A DNA stretch of 64,000 nucleotides from Labilibaculum sp. (GTDB lineage Bacteria; Bacteroidota; Bacteroidia; Bacteroidales; Marinifilaceae): the NCBI RefSeq assembly GCF_963664555.1, contig NZ_OY761461.1, positions 620,001-684,000 on the forward strand, given 5' to 3'. The notes under the pieces are model-generated. The model saw only the letters and a list, made by a program, of their open reading frames with translations, ran no database searches and was not told the DNA's origin. A program made the position numbers and the translations under genes. Below, one piece after another: positions 24,622-34,521 of this stretch; the stretch's first letter is position 1, and each line of letters starts with the position of its first letter.

Positions 24622-27600
24622 ATGAGAAAAATTGCATGCTTTACGTTAATCATGCTTCTTGGCTGGCAGGTATCCTGGGCACAGGATTTGCTGGTTAAAG
24701 GTGTGGTTACCGGTGCAGAAGACGGGTTAACTATCCCGGGCGTTTCGGTTGTAGTAAAAGGTACAACCAACGGAACAACTACCGATTTTGATGGAAAATA
24801 TGAAATCAAAGTTGGAGCGGATGCCATTTTGGTATTCTCTTACATTGGAATGAAACCATTTGAGGCCAGTGTTGGTGCTCAAACAGAATTAAATGTTGCG
24901 TTGCAAACCGATAATTTTGCAATGGACGAAGTTGTAGTGGTTGGTTATGGTGTTCAGAAAAAAAGTGATATTACAGGTTCGGTTGCAAGTATTAGTGCAA
25001 AGGATTTGGAAGATCAGCCGGTTTCAAACGGAGCAGCTCTTCTTCAGGGACGTGCTGCCGGTGTGATGGTAACGCAAACTTCCGGTGCTCCAGGTGCAGG
25101 TTTATCAGTTAGAGTTCGTGGAACAGGTACTGTGAATAATTCATCGCCTCTTTATGTTGTTGACGGTATTTTTCTGGATGATATTTCTAGTTTAAATCCA
25201 AGTGATTTTAAGAGTCTTGAGGTGTTGAAAGATGCGTCAGCAACCGCTATTTATGGTTCAAGAGGTGCAAACGGTGTTGTTTTAATTACAACCAAAACTG
25301 GTAATACCAAGGATGTGAAAGTTCAAATGGAATTAATGACCGGACTTCAAAGCGTTTGGAATAAACCAGATTTAATGAATACGCAAGATTGGTTGGCTAC
25401 TTATAATGCAGCTCAAACAAATGCTGCGGCTTTTACAGGTTCGAGTGCTTACAAACCATTAATCCTTCAATCTCCATCTGACAATACAGGAAAAACTACT
25501 GATTGGTTCGATGAGGTGACACGTGTTGGGAAAATCTACAAAACGAATGTTACCTTATCAAAAGGAGATGAATCTTCAAATACTTTATTCAGTGCGGGAT
25601 ATTTTAAAAATGAAGGTGTTGTTTTGAATTCTAAGTACGAGAGAATCAATGCGCGTTTAAATAATAATTACAATATTGGTTCAAAAATCAAAGCAGGTAT
25701 TAATGTTTCATTATCGCATTCCAATACCGATCAGGTTAATGGAAATGCCATTAATGGCATTTTAACTCTTGCTCAAAGAATGGATCCTATAACTCCGGTT
25801 TATCAGGAGTCGGGAGAATATGCTTCTACTCCGTATTCTGATTTGGCAAATCCAGTTGCTATATTAAACAGAGATGTTAGAGAGAATTCTGCTCTTTTGA
25901 TTCTGGCAAATTCTTATTTACAGGTTGAACCAATTAAGAATTTGTTCGTTAAATCATCTGTAAGCCTAAATGTTTCAAGATCGAAGGAGAAGACTTATTT
26001 GCCTTCTTATGATTATGGGAATGAAAAGAACATCACCAATAGTTTATCAAAAACTACCAGGGAGTTTAATGGATTCTTAAGTGAGAATACAATTTCTTAC
26101 AGTATGGATATTGAAGACCATAGTATTAGTTTGTTAGCTGGTTTTACTGCTGAGAAAAACAAATCCGAATATTTGGGAGCTTCTCGTAATAATATTCCAA
26201 ACGATAATGAGGAATTGCAGTATATTTCTGCTTCTACTGATTTGGAAAGTACAAATGCTTCGAATTCTGGTGTAGATACAAGAATGTACTCCTACTTAGG
26301 TAGAGTAAATTATAATTATGCAGACACCTATTTTCTAACTGCATCTTTCCGTCGTGATGGTTCTTCTGTTTTTGGTCCTGATAAGCGATTTGGAAATTTC
26401 CCTTCAATGTCTTTAGGATGGAAATTGAGAAATGAAAAATTCATGGATTTCTTACCGGAAGATGTGGTAAACAGAATAAAAGTAAGAGCTGGTTGGGGAC
26501 GTGTTGGGAATGCTAAGATTGATCCATATTCATTTGCTTCCACAGTTCAAAGTAAAGATGCTTTGTTAGAGTATAGCTATGTTTTTGGGGATAAAGAACA
26601 AGCGGGAGCTGCTCCTGTAAAGATGGCCAATTTAAAAGTTCAGTGGGAAACGGTAGAATCTACAAATTTCGGATTGGATCTGGCATTTTTTAATGACAAG
26701 TTGACTTTTTCTGCTGATTATTTTAAGAAAGAAACCAAGGATATGTTGGTGCAGGTGCCAATCCCTCAGTATGCTGGTTACGATGGAAGTCCGTATGTTA
26801 ATGCTGGTACTGTTGAAAACAAAGGTTTTGAATTAAATCTGGGTTACCGTGGTAAAATTGGAAGTGATTTTAAATATTCAGTTAATGTAAATGCGTCTCA
26901 TGTAGATAATGAAGTAACCAGTCTTGGTGGCGGAGTTCCTATTTGGAGTGGTAATGTGAGTTTGGTAGGTAATGTTACCAGAACGGCTGAGGGATCTCCT
27001 ATTGGAGCATTCTATGGTTATCAGGTTGATGGAGTTTTTCAAACAGATGCTGAAGTTGCATCAAGTGCTCAGTCGGCAGAACCTATTGGTGCAGGTGATT
27101 TTAGATTTAAAGATCAGTGGACTGATAAAGATAATGATGGTGTAATGGAAGCTCCTGATGGAGTCATCAATGGTGATGACCGTGTGCAGATTGGTGATCC
27201 AAATCCGGATTTGTTTTATGGAGTGAACATTGATTTGTCATACAAAGGTTTTGATTTATCCATGTTCTTCCAAGGAGTAACGGGTAATGAAATATTCAAT
27301 GGGTTTAAATATTACAATTACGCGGATATCAAAAGATTTGCATTGGCTTCCGATTATAAAAATCACTGGACTGCTCAGAATAACTCAAATGAAATGTTTG
27401 GATTAAACGCTTCTACAGTTGAGAAAAACCTGAGAGCTTCCGATTTTTATGTGGAAGATGGTTCGTATTTGCGCTTAAAAAACATTCAATTGGGTTATAC
27501 TTTTAAAGATCTTACTCCTTGGATGTCCAATCTGCGTGTATACTTCTCTGGTCAGAATGTATTTACAATTACAAATTATTCTGGTTTGGATCCTGAAATT

Positions 27601-27702
27601 GGAGCTGCTAGTTCTACCAGTCCATCATTAACTCAAGGTATTGATTATGGAACTTATCCACAAGCTAGAATTTTTTCAATAGGAGCTAATTTAACTTTCT
27701 AA
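24622..27702 (+). CDS. SusC/RagA-family TonB-dependent outer-membrane transporter
   Basis: 1026 aa. Signal peptide 1-20 (ending SWAQ), then a carboxypeptidase-regulatory-like domain (about 24-95, with PGVSVVVKGTTNGTTTDFDG), a TonB-box-like stretch DEVVVVGYG (about 102-110), the plug domain with VRVRGTGTVNNSSPLYVVDG, and the beta-barrel to the C-terminal aromatic residue. This is the standard SusC layout and normal length. It follows the epimerase by 40 nt and precedes SusD by 6 nt, so it belongs to the murein operon. Likely cargo: peptidoglycan glycan or muropeptide fragments, an inference from position alone. Confidence 0.95.
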   Translation: MRKIACFTLIMLLGWQVSWAQDLLVKGVVTGAEDGLTIPGVSVVVKGTTNGTTTDFDGKYEIKVGADAILVFSYIGMKPFEASVGAQTELNVALQTDNFAMDEVVVVGYGVQKKSDITGSVASISAKDLEDQPVSNGAALLQGRAAGVMVTQTSGAPGAGLSVRVRGTGTVNNSSPLYVVDGIFLDDISSLNPSDFKSLEVLKDASATAIYGSRGANGVVLITTKTGNTKDVKVQMELMTGLQSVWNKPDLMNTQDWLATYNAAQTNAAAFTGSSAYKPLILQSPSDNTGKTTDWFDEVTRVGKIYKTNVTLSKGDESSNTLFSAGYFKNEGVVLNSKYERINARLNNNYNIGSKIKAGINVSLSHSNTDQVNGNAINGILTLAQRMDPITPVYQESGEYASTPYSDLANPVAILNRDVRENSALLILANSYLQVEPIKNLFVKSSVSLNVSRSKEKTYLPSYDYGNEKNITNSLSKTTREFNGFLSENTISYSMDIEDHSISLLAGFTAEKNKSEYLGASRNNIPNDNEELQYISASTDLESTNASNSGVDTRMYSYLGRVNYNYADTYFLTASFRRDGSSVFGPDKRFGNFPSMSLGWKLRNEKFMDFLPEDVVNRIKVRAGWGRVGNAKIDPYSFASTVQSKDALLEYSYVFGDKEQAGAAPVKMANLKVQWETVESTNFGLDLAFFNDKLTFSADYFKKETKDMLVQVPIPQYAGYDGSPYVNAGTVENKGFELNLGYRGKIGSDFKYSVNVNASHVDNEVTSLGGGVPIWSGNVSLVGNVTRTAEGSPIGAFYGYQVDGVFQTDAEVASSAQSAEPIGAGDFRFKDQWTDKDNDGVMEAPDGVINGDDRVQIGDPNPDLFYGVNIDLSYKGFDLSMFFQGVTGNEIFNGFKYYNYADIKRFALASDYKNHWTAQNNSNEMFGLNASTVEKNLRASDFYVEDGSYLRLKNIQLGYTFKDLTPWMSNLRVYFSGQNVFTITNYSGLDPEIGAASSTSPSLTQGIDYGTYPQARIFSIGANLTF

Positions 27703-27708
27703 TAGTTG

Positions 27709-29331
27709 ATGAAAATGAAGAAAATAAGAAATATAATATTAGCGGGGCTTTTGATATTTTCATTAGGAGCCTGTGATAAAGACTATTTGGATACCGTAAA
27801 AATCGGGGAACAAACTTCAGGGAGTTTTTATTCGAACGATGCCGAGCTTGTAAAAGCGGCTAATGCATGTTATGCTCCAATGTGGGAGTATCATTATAAC
27901 TGGGGACGAACTTCCTTAAATAATTCTACTACTGATGATGCAGTGGATAGAGAAGATTTGGCATTGCGTCAATTCACTTACGACGCCACGGCATTCTTAT
28001 TCACTTATAATTACCGGTACAATTATCGTGGAATATTAATTGCGAACCAATTGTTGGCAAATGTAGAAGGGAAAGATATTCCTGGAGTAACCGATAAGTC
28101 ATTACAAGACCGTGTTGTTGGTGAAGCAAAATTCATGAGAGCATATTATTACTATGATTTGGTTAAGAATTATGGTAGCGTGCCATTGGTTACAGTTCCG
28201 TTATTGGGTGATGATTTGAATCAAACACGCGCTACGTCAGCTGAAATTTATGCTCAAATCGAAACAGATTTGAAAGATGCTGTTGCTGCTCTTCCTTTAA
28301 AATCAGTTTATGTTGAAAGTAAGGAACTAGGTCGTGCAACTAAAGGTGCAGCCTTAGGTCTCTTGGTGAAAGTTTGTGTTTCTCAGGCAAGTTCTGGTTA
28401 TGCATCTCAGGATTTTTACAATGAGAACAAGTGGGATGAAGCAAAAACCTATGCAGAACAATTGTTTGGTTTAGATGTTTACGATTTGTATCAAGGTAAT
28501 TATCATGATTTATTTTCGGAGGCGGAAGAGAATAATGAGGAATCTATTTTCGAAGTTCAGTTTTACGATTCGCCTCTTGATGATGGTGCTTATACCAACA
28601 ATGGTAACTTCACTACTTTCTTGAATATGCCTTGGTTGGGAGCTGCTGATCCATATGGAAGATATCAGGCAACTTACGATTTGTATCTTGAATTTGAAAA
28701 TAATGATCCAAGACGTGATGCTTCTTTAATTAATTCTCTGCAATATGCTGATCAGTGGATACTTGAAGGGGAAACACCCGGCGTAGTTGCAGAAGATTTG
28801 ACTGGTTTTAGTAATTACAAACATTATTTGTCAAAGCAGCAGTATTTAAGTTTGGGAAACTTCCGAAATTCACCAGTTAATGAAAGAATTATCCGTTTAT
28901 CAGATATCTACTTATTGTATGCCGAGGCTTGCTATCATACCAATGATGAGGGAACTGCTAGAACCTATCTAAATAAAGTACGTGAGCGTGCTCGTCAGGG
29001 GAATGCTACTATTTTGGCTAATGTTACAGCTTCTGGAGCAGCTTTGCTGGATGCTATATATCACGAACGTCGTGTTGAGCTTTGTGGTGAAGGTCATAGA
29101 TTGCACGATTTGATTAGAACAGGAAGATTAGAGCAAGAGCTTAAAACAGATGGTTACAAAGTTAAGGCAAGTATTACCCGTGACGGTGCCGGGGGATACG
29201 TAGTGGCTGATTCTGGTGAGCCAATCTTTAAGGCAACAAATTTAACAATGCCAAAAAATATTTTCTTCCCTCTTCCACAAAGTGAAGTGGATAATACAGG
29301 AGGACTTGTAGGACAAAATCCTGGATACTAA
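27709..29331 (+). CDS. SusD/RagB-family surface nutrient-binding lipoprotein
   Basis: 540 aa from the ATG at 27709 (a TTG codon precedes it). Lipobox LGAC at about residues 20-23. The N-terminal CDKDYLDT, the KFMRAYYYYDLVKNYGSVPL segment (helical TPR core), and ERRVELCGEGHRLHDLIRTG near the C-terminus are signature SusD blocks. SusD caps the SusC barrel and binds the glycan at the cell surface. It is the last gene of the operon, ended by a strong terminator. Confidence 0.95.
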   Translation: MKMKKIRNIILAGLLIFSLGACDKDYLDTVKIGEQTSGSFYSNDAELVKAANACYAPMWEYHYNWGRTSLNNSTTDDAVDREDLALRQFTYDATAFLFTYNYRYNYRGILIANQLLANVEGKDIPGVTDKSLQDRVVGEAKFMRAYYYYDLVKNYGSVPLVTVPLLGDDLNQTRATSAEIYAQIETDLKDAVAALPLKSVYVESKELGRATKGAALGLLVKVCVSQASSGYASQDFYNENKWDEAKTYAEQLFGLDVYDLYQGNYHDLFSEAEENNEESIFEVQFYDSPLDDGAYTNNGNFTTFLNMPWLGAADPYGRYQATYDLYLEFENNDPRRDASLINSLQYADQWILEGETPGVVAEDLTGFSNYKHYLSKQQYLSLGNFRNSPVNERIIRLSDIYLLYAEACYHTNDEGTARTYLNKVRERARQGNATILANVTASGAALLDAIYHERRVELCGEGHRLHDLIRTGRLEQELKTDGYKVKASITRDGAGGYVVADSGEPIFKATNLTMPKNIFFPLPQSEVDNTGGLVGQNPGY

Positions 29332-29353
29332 TTCAGGTACTATGTAGTAGTGT

Positions 29354-29384
29354 AACAGGGGTTCTTCGGAATCCCTGTTTTTTT
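29354..29384 (+). terminator. Intrinsic terminator with UUCG tetraloop
   Basis: An 11-bp stem (AACAGGGGTTC with GAATCCCTGTT, one G-T pair) closed by a cUUCGg loop and followed by a T tract. It ends the SusC-SusD transcript. Confidence 0.92.
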
Positions 29385-29570
29385 ATATGTAAAAGCTTCA
29401 TTAATTTTTTACTATCTTCATGTAATACCATCACAGTTCGTATTCGCACACAAGCTGTGTTAATTACGAACAGTTAATTCGTTTCCTTTTTTTTGGAATA
29501 TTAGTTTAGTTTTTGATTTAAAGAGGTATAGTAATTTTGGTATTTGCTTTGAATAAGAAAAAAAGATGAT

Positions 29571-30776
29571 ATGTATCGAACGATTAAGTTTTACAAATAC
29601 GTAACTGTATTATTTCTAGGTGCAATTAATTTATGGTTATTTGATGTGGAAGCGCAAGAAAAGAAGAATGAATTAGGTTCAGGTGCATTTTCATCTTACG
29701 ACAAGGTGTTTAATGGAAATATTCAGGATGTTAATCTGGAAGATTATTCCGAGGGTCCTCATTTTTTCTGGCTCGACGATAAAACAGTGAAGTTGTGGTA
29801 TATCAATCATGAAAAAGAAGGAAATACCATTGATATCCGGGAGAAGAAAATAAAGATTAAAGGCGATTTGGTAGTTGTTAAAGGACAAAAAGGTGATCGA
29901 AATGAGTATTGGCTCCGAAAAGGAAACTATCCAATTCAAAGTGCAGAATACTCAGGAGTGACAAAACTGTTGGCAATTGGCGATGTGCATGGAGAATATG
30001 ATGTAATGGTAGAATTATTGCAGAATATTGGAGTAATTAATGAAAATCTAGATTGGAATTGGGGGGATGGACATGTCGTTTTTATTGGAGATATTTTTGA
30101 TCGTGGAGATAAGGTCACTGAAAGTCTGTATTTAATCAAGAAGTTACAGCGGCAAGCACTTGAAAACAAGGGAAAACTGCATTTATTGTTAGGGAATCAC
30201 GAAATAATGGTTTTGATGAACGATTCCCGTTATGTTGCTCCAAAGTATAAGAATATGTGCCAAAGGCTAATGTTTAATTATCCACGGTTTTTTTATGCAG
30301 ATACGGAATTGGGAAAATGGCTGCGATCATTAAATTCCGTAGTTAAAATTAATGATTTGCTATTTGTTCATGGTGGCTTGTCGCCTGATTTAGTTGATAG
30401 AGGGCTTAGTTTGGAGCAAATAAATAATGACATTCGAAATAGTTTAAGTTCAGACAACGAGATGACACATGAAGAATTAATGAAGACTATTTATTTTCCT
30501 GAAAATCCTTTGTGGTATAGAGGTTATCTGATGAAATCAAGAAGTTATTCAATCATTAATAATGAGGAATTAAATAAAGTGCTTTCTTATTATGATGTAA
30601 ATCGAATTTTTTTCGGGCATACAGAGGTTGAATCTATTCGTTTTTTACACGATGATAAAGTTGTTGCGATAAATGTACCAATGGGATATTCGGAAATTGA
30701 ACCTCAGGTAATGTTAATTGAAAATGGAAAGTACTATCGTTGTTTTTCAGATGGAAGAAGAGAGTTAGTTGAATAA
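29571..30776 (+). CDS. Exported calcineurin-like metallophosphoesterase (Shewanella-type phosphatase branch)
   Basis: 401 aa, with an N-terminal hydrophobic export signal (about 9-28, ending VEAQ). All metallophosphatase blocks are present: AIGDVHGEYD (about 136-145), FIGDIFDRGDK (about 172-182), LLGNHEIM (about 206-213), FVHGG, and FFGHTE (about 347-352). The GDxHG/GDxxDRG/GNHE pattern is that of PPP-like protein phosphatases rather than simple nucleotidases. The N-terminal 100 residues are unrecognised. The next gene, 20 nt downstream, encodes a CotH-like putative kinase, so the pair may add and remove phosphate on envelope proteins (inference). A TAATTTTG -7-like element is at 29532-29539 without a clear -33. 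Confidence 0.85.
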   Translation: MYRTIKFYKYVTVLFLGAINLWLFDVEAQEKKNELGSGAFSSYDKVFNGNIQDVNLEDYSEGPHFFWLDDKTVKLWYINHEKEGNTIDIREKKIKIKGDLVVVKGQKGDRNEYWLRKGNYPIQSAEYSGVTKLLAIGDVHGEYDVMVELLQNIGVINENLDWNWGDGHVVFIGDIFDRGDKVTESLYLIKKLQRQALENKGKLHLLLGNHEIMVLMNDSRYVAPKYKNMCQRLMFNYPRFFYADTELGKWLRSLNSVVKINDLLFVHGGLSPDLVDRGLSLEQINNDIRNSLSSDNEMTHEELMKTIYFPENPLWYRGYLMKSRSYSIINNEELNKVLSYYDVNRIFFGHTEVESIRFLHDDKVVAINVPMGYSEIEPQVMLIENGKYYRCFSDGRRELVE

Positions 30777-30796
30777 TGCTTTTATAAAACAATGCA

Positions 30797-31912
30797 ATGA
30801 GTAAGCTGTCAAATACAATTGAATTAAAAAATAATACCAGGAAATGGTTTTTCACAAAAGCTATCATAATTTTATTGTTGTTTCTCTGTTTGGTTCCTGT
30901 TAGTGCTATTTCCAAAAAGGATAGGGATAGTTTGTTGAAATTACCATTGTTTAAAAATGAAAAACTTCTTGAGTTCGAATTAAAAACAAATTTGTCAAGT
31001 CTTCTAAATGATATTAGTGAGGATCGCAAGTATCATAAATCTGAATTGCAGCTTATTGAGAATGACAAGCAGATAGGGGATAGAATCGATGTTGAAGTAA
31101 TGACCCGCGGAAATTTTCGAAGGAGAAAACAAAATTGTGATTTTCCACCATTACGATTTAAGCTCCCGGTAGAAAGGATGGTAGGTACCGAGTTCGAAGG
31201 GCAAAGCAAGTTAAAGTACGTAAGTCATTGTCAGTCTTTCGAGGATGGATTCGAACAGAACACCATTAAAGAATATCTAATCTATAAGATGTACAACCTT
31301 ATTGATGAACATAGTTACAGGGTTCGCTTGTCTCAGATATCATTTATAGATAGTATTACTAACGATACCATTCGGAAGTTTGGTTTCTTTTTGGAAGATA
31401 AAAATGACGTTGCCACCCGAAATGGGAAGATCATCTTACAATTCAAAAATATGAAGCAATACAATATGCTTCGAAAGAATATTGTAATGCTGTCATTGTT
31501 TCAGTTGATGATTGGGAATTCCGATTGGAATGTTGAACGTTTGCACAACATTGATATTGTGTCGGTAGATGAACAGAGCATTCCCATTGCTATACCATTT
31601 GATTTTGATTGGTCAGGAATAATCAATCATACTTATTTTACATTGGATCCCAATATAGCTTCTGATGCAAAGTATAAGAGATTATACAAAGGTTACAAAT
31701 GGAGTGATGAGGAATTGAATGCTGCTTTTACAGATTTTAATGAATTGAAGGAAGCGTTTCTGGAATTGATTTCACAATGTGAATATTTAAACGAAGAGAA
31801 TAGGCATGGATTAACGGACTATATCCTCAAATTTTATGAATTGATAGGCTCAAAAAAAGATGTTAAGGATGTTATTTTAAAAAATGCCCCCAAAATCCCA
31901 TTAGCCAGATAA
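30797..31912 (+). CDS. CotH-like putative secreted/anchored kinase
   Basis: 371 aa with one N-terminal hydrophobic segment (about 20-37, ending VSA). I do not find a perfect family match, but the order of motifs follows CotH-type atypical kinases: EVMTRGNFRRRKQNCDFPPLRFKL (about 98-120; RGN and a following Lys/Arg-rich turn), SKLKYVSHC with NTIKEYLIYKMYNLI, a second lobe with MIGNSDWNVERLHN (about 236-249) and PFDFDWSG (about 268-275), comparable to the IGNTDW and PWDFDW motifs of CotH. CotH phosphorylates serine in spore coat proteins. No spores are expected here, so the target is unknown. Confidence in the fold is moderate. Confidence 0.55.
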   Translation: MSKLSNTIELKNNTRKWFFTKAIIILLLFLCLVPVSAISKKDRDSLLKLPLFKNEKLLEFELKTNLSSLLNDISEDRKYHKSELQLIENDKQIGDRIDVEVMTRGNFRRRKQNCDFPPLRFKLPVERMVGTEFEGQSKLKYVSHCQSFEDGFEQNTIKEYLIYKMYNLIDEHSYRVRLSQISFIDSITNDTIRKFGFFLEDKNDVATRNGKIILQFKNMKQYNMLRKNIVMLSLFQLMIGNSDWNVERLHNIDIVSVDEQSIPIAIPFDFDWSGIINHTYFTLDPNIASDAKYKRLYKGYKWSDEELNAAFTDFNELKEAFLELISQCEYLNEENRHGLTDYILKFYELIGSKKDVKDVILKNAPKIPLAR

Positions 31913-32168
31913 AAAGAAGGTTCTTTTTGAAAAAAAACTAAAATTTTAAGCGCAAACGATAAAAATAAGGGGTTTTGATCCTGTTTTTACCGTTTTTTTG
32001 TTTGTATGAGGTTATTTTTCTGTAAGCAGAATTGTGAAATTGAATTATTTTATTCACATTTGTATCGTTACAAAGGGGGTGTTGAGTGAAAATTAAATGT
32101 TTTTTTTTGCTGAGTACCCCTTTTTTTTAATACGGATTAAAATATCAACAACTAAAATTTTTGCGTTT

Positions 32169-34358
32169 ATGGCCACAATTAGATTTAAAGCGTTAGGGGA
32201 GTTACTTAAAAGGGAAGCTGTTTCCGTTACTTTACCTTCAAATAAGGTGACTGATTATTACGGTGAATTAGTGTTTAATGTTGAGTCCATGAGAAAGTAT
32301 CTTTCTAAAGAGGCTTTTCGTGCAGTAATGACTGCAAATCAGAAAGGTCTGGCTGTAGACCGAAAAATGGCTGATGGTATTGCTGCAGGGATGAAAGCCT
32401 GGTCGATTGAAAAAGGTGCAACTCATTATACTCACTGGTTTCAGCCATTAACAGATGGTACTGCAGAAAAACATGATGGTTTTATCGATTATGGTGATGG
32501 CGGTCATATGATTGAAAATTTTTCAGGTAAATTATTAGCGCAGCAGGAGCCGGATGCTTCTTCGTTCCCTTCAGGAGGAATTCGCCAAACATTTGAGGCA
32601 CGTGGTTACACTGCTTGGGATGTTTCATCTCCAGCTTTTATTGTTGGTACTACTCTTTGTATTCCTACTATATTTATTTCTTACACTGGAGAAGCTCTTG
32701 ATTACAAAGCTCCATTGTTAAAAGCATTGGCTGCAGTTGATGAAGCGGCTGTTGGTGTTTGTCAGTATTTCGATAAAAATGTAACTAAGGTTCACACAAA
32801 TCTGGGATGGGAACAAGAGTATTTCCTTATTGATGAAGCTCTGTATCAGGCTCGTCCGGATCTTGTGCTTACAGGTCGTACATTAATGGGGCACTCATCA
32901 TCTAAAGATCAGCAATTGGATGATCACTATTTTGGATCTATTCCAGAACGTGTTACTGCTTTTATGATGGAATTGGAAGTTGAATGTCATAAATTGGGAA
33001 TTCCTGTGAAAACCCGTCACAATGAAGTAGCTCCAAGTCAGTTCGAATTAGCTCCTATTTTCGAAGAGGCTAACCTTGCAAATGATCACAATCAATTGTT
33101 AATGGATGTGATGAAAAAAGTTGCCCGTCACCATAAATTCCGTGTTCTTTTCCACGAAAAACCATTTGCAGGTATTAATGGATCTGGTAAACACAACAAC
33201 TGGTCATTAGGAACCGATACAGGTGTTGTTCTTTTGGCTCCTGGAAAAAATCCTAAAGCGAATATTCAATTTCTTACTTTTGTTGTCAATACATTGATGG
33301 CCGTATATAAGAATCAGGATTTGTTGCGCGCATCCATTCTTACTGCATCAAACAGTCACCGTTTAGGTGCTAATGAGGCGCCTCCTTCAATTGTTTCAGC
33401 TTTCCTTGGAGATGAAGTATCTCGAATGTTAGATAGAATTGTTGAAGAAGTTGGAGAGAGAAAAATGACTCCTGATGAAAAAACAGCTTTGAAATTGGGT
33501 ATCGGTAGAATTCCTGAAATTATTTTAGACAATACAGACCGTAACCGTACATCTCCATTTGCATTTACTGGAAATCGTTTTGAGTTCCGTGCTGTTGGAT
33601 CTTCTGTGAACAATGCGGCAGCAATGACAGCTTTAAGTGCTGCAGTTGCTGTAGAGTTAAAAGAATTTAAAATAGCTGTTGATGCTTTAATAGAGCAGGA
33701 TATTAAAAAGGATGAGGCAATTTTTCAGATTCTTAAGAAAATGATTATTGAGTGTAAGCCTATTCGTTTTAATGGTGATGGTTACTCTGATGAATGGTTG
33801 GTTGAGGCTAAAAGAAGAGGTTTGACAAATATTACAAGTGTTCCTGAATCAATTTCGAAGTATCTTGATCCTGCGGCTAAAAAATCTTTGGTCGGAAGTG
33901 GTGTGATGACCGAGAAAGAATTGGAAGCTCGTGTTGAAGTGGAAATGGAGAAATTCACCAAAAAAATTCAGATTGAAGCTCGCGTTCTTGGAGATTTAGC
34001 AATTAACCATATTGTGCCGACTGCCGTTGCTTACCAAACCAAGCTAATTCAAAATGTACAAGGCTTAAGAGATGTTTTTACCAACAGTGAGTACGAAGAA
34101 TTGTCTGGTGCACGTAAAGAGTTAATTAAAGAAATTTCGGGTCACATTAGTTCAATTAAAGCTAAAGTGAGGGAAATGATTGATGCTCGTAAAGCATGTA
34201 ATGTATTGAAAGAGGGTGTAGAAATGGCTACGGCTTATGATGAAAAAGTTCGTCCGTATCTTTCTAGTATCAGATATCATATTGATAAATTGGAGTTGGT
34301 CGTTGATAACGAAATGTGGCCATTGCCAAAATATCGTGAATTGTTGTTCAATAATTAA
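32169..34358 (+). CDS. glnN: Glutamine synthetase type III
   Basis: 729 aa from ATG 32169, the usual length of GSIII; a longer reading starting at 32097 adds an improbable hydrophobic leader and is not used. The enzyme makes glutamine from glutamate, ammonia and ATP. Visible signatures: GGIRQTFEARGYTAWDVSSPAFI (N-terminal GSIII block), GWEQEYFLID (metal site), RHNEVAPSQFELAPIFEEAN (type III specific), and FAGINGSGKHNNWSLGTDTG (metal and ATP site). The gene stands alone with its own terminator, 184 nt after the putative kinase stop at 31912 if counted to the untranslated leader. Ammonia assimilation could use ammonia from NagB, but no direct link is shown. Confidence 0.96.
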   Translation: MATIRFKALGELLKREAVSVTLPSNKVTDYYGELVFNVESMRKYLSKEAFRAVMTANQKGLAVDRKMADGIAAGMKAWSIEKGATHYTHWFQPLTDGTAEKHDGFIDYGDGGHMIENFSGKLLAQQEPDASSFPSGGIRQTFEARGYTAWDVSSPAFIVGTTLCIPTIFISYTGEALDYKAPLLKALAAVDEAAVGVCQYFDKNVTKVHTNLGWEQEYFLIDEALYQARPDLVLTGRTLMGHSSSKDQQLDDHYFGSIPERVTAFMMELEVECHKLGIPVKTRHNEVAPSQFELAPIFEEANLANDHNQLLMDVMKKVARHHKFRVLFHEKPFAGINGSGKHNNWSLGTDTGVVLLAPGKNPKANIQFLTFVVNTLMAVYKNQDLLRASILTASNSHRLGANEAPPSIVSAFLGDEVSRMLDRIVEEVGERKMTPDEKTALKLGIGRIPEIILDNTDRNRTSPFAFTGNRFEFRAVGSSVNNAAAMTALSAAVAVELKEFKIAVDALIEQDIKKDEAIFQILKKMIIECKPIRFNGDGYSDEWLVEAKRRGLTNITSVPESISKYLDPAAKKSLVGSGVMTEKELEARVEVEMEKFTKKIQIEARVLGDLAINHIVPTAVAYQTKLIQNVQGLRDVFTNSEYEELSGARKELIKEISGHISSIKAKVREMIDARKACNVLKEGVEMATAYDEKVRPYLSSIRYHIDKLELVVDNEMWPLPKYRELLFNN

Positions 34359-34380
34359 TTGAGACAACAATAAAAGTTCT

Positions 34381-34414
34381 AAAAGGATGTTCATAATTTG
34401 GACATCCTTTTTTT
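34381..34414 (+). terminator. Intrinsic terminator after glnN
   Basis: AAAAGGATGT and ACATCCTTTT form a 10-bp stem, followed by a T7 tract. Confidence 0.9.
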
Positions 34415-34521
34415 GTTTTGTATAAGAAATATTTATCTCTGTTAACAATACATTGACCGCTGAAATAAAATAATTATTTTTATACCTTGTTAGTTCAATA
34501 ATTGAATTTTAAACTCATCTG

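Noticed and set aside
32097..32168. 24-codon N-terminal extension of glutamine synthetase
   Set aside because: The added stretch is a hydrophobic, Phe-rich sequence from AT-rich leader DNA; the ATG at 32169 gives the standard GSIII N-terminus and length.
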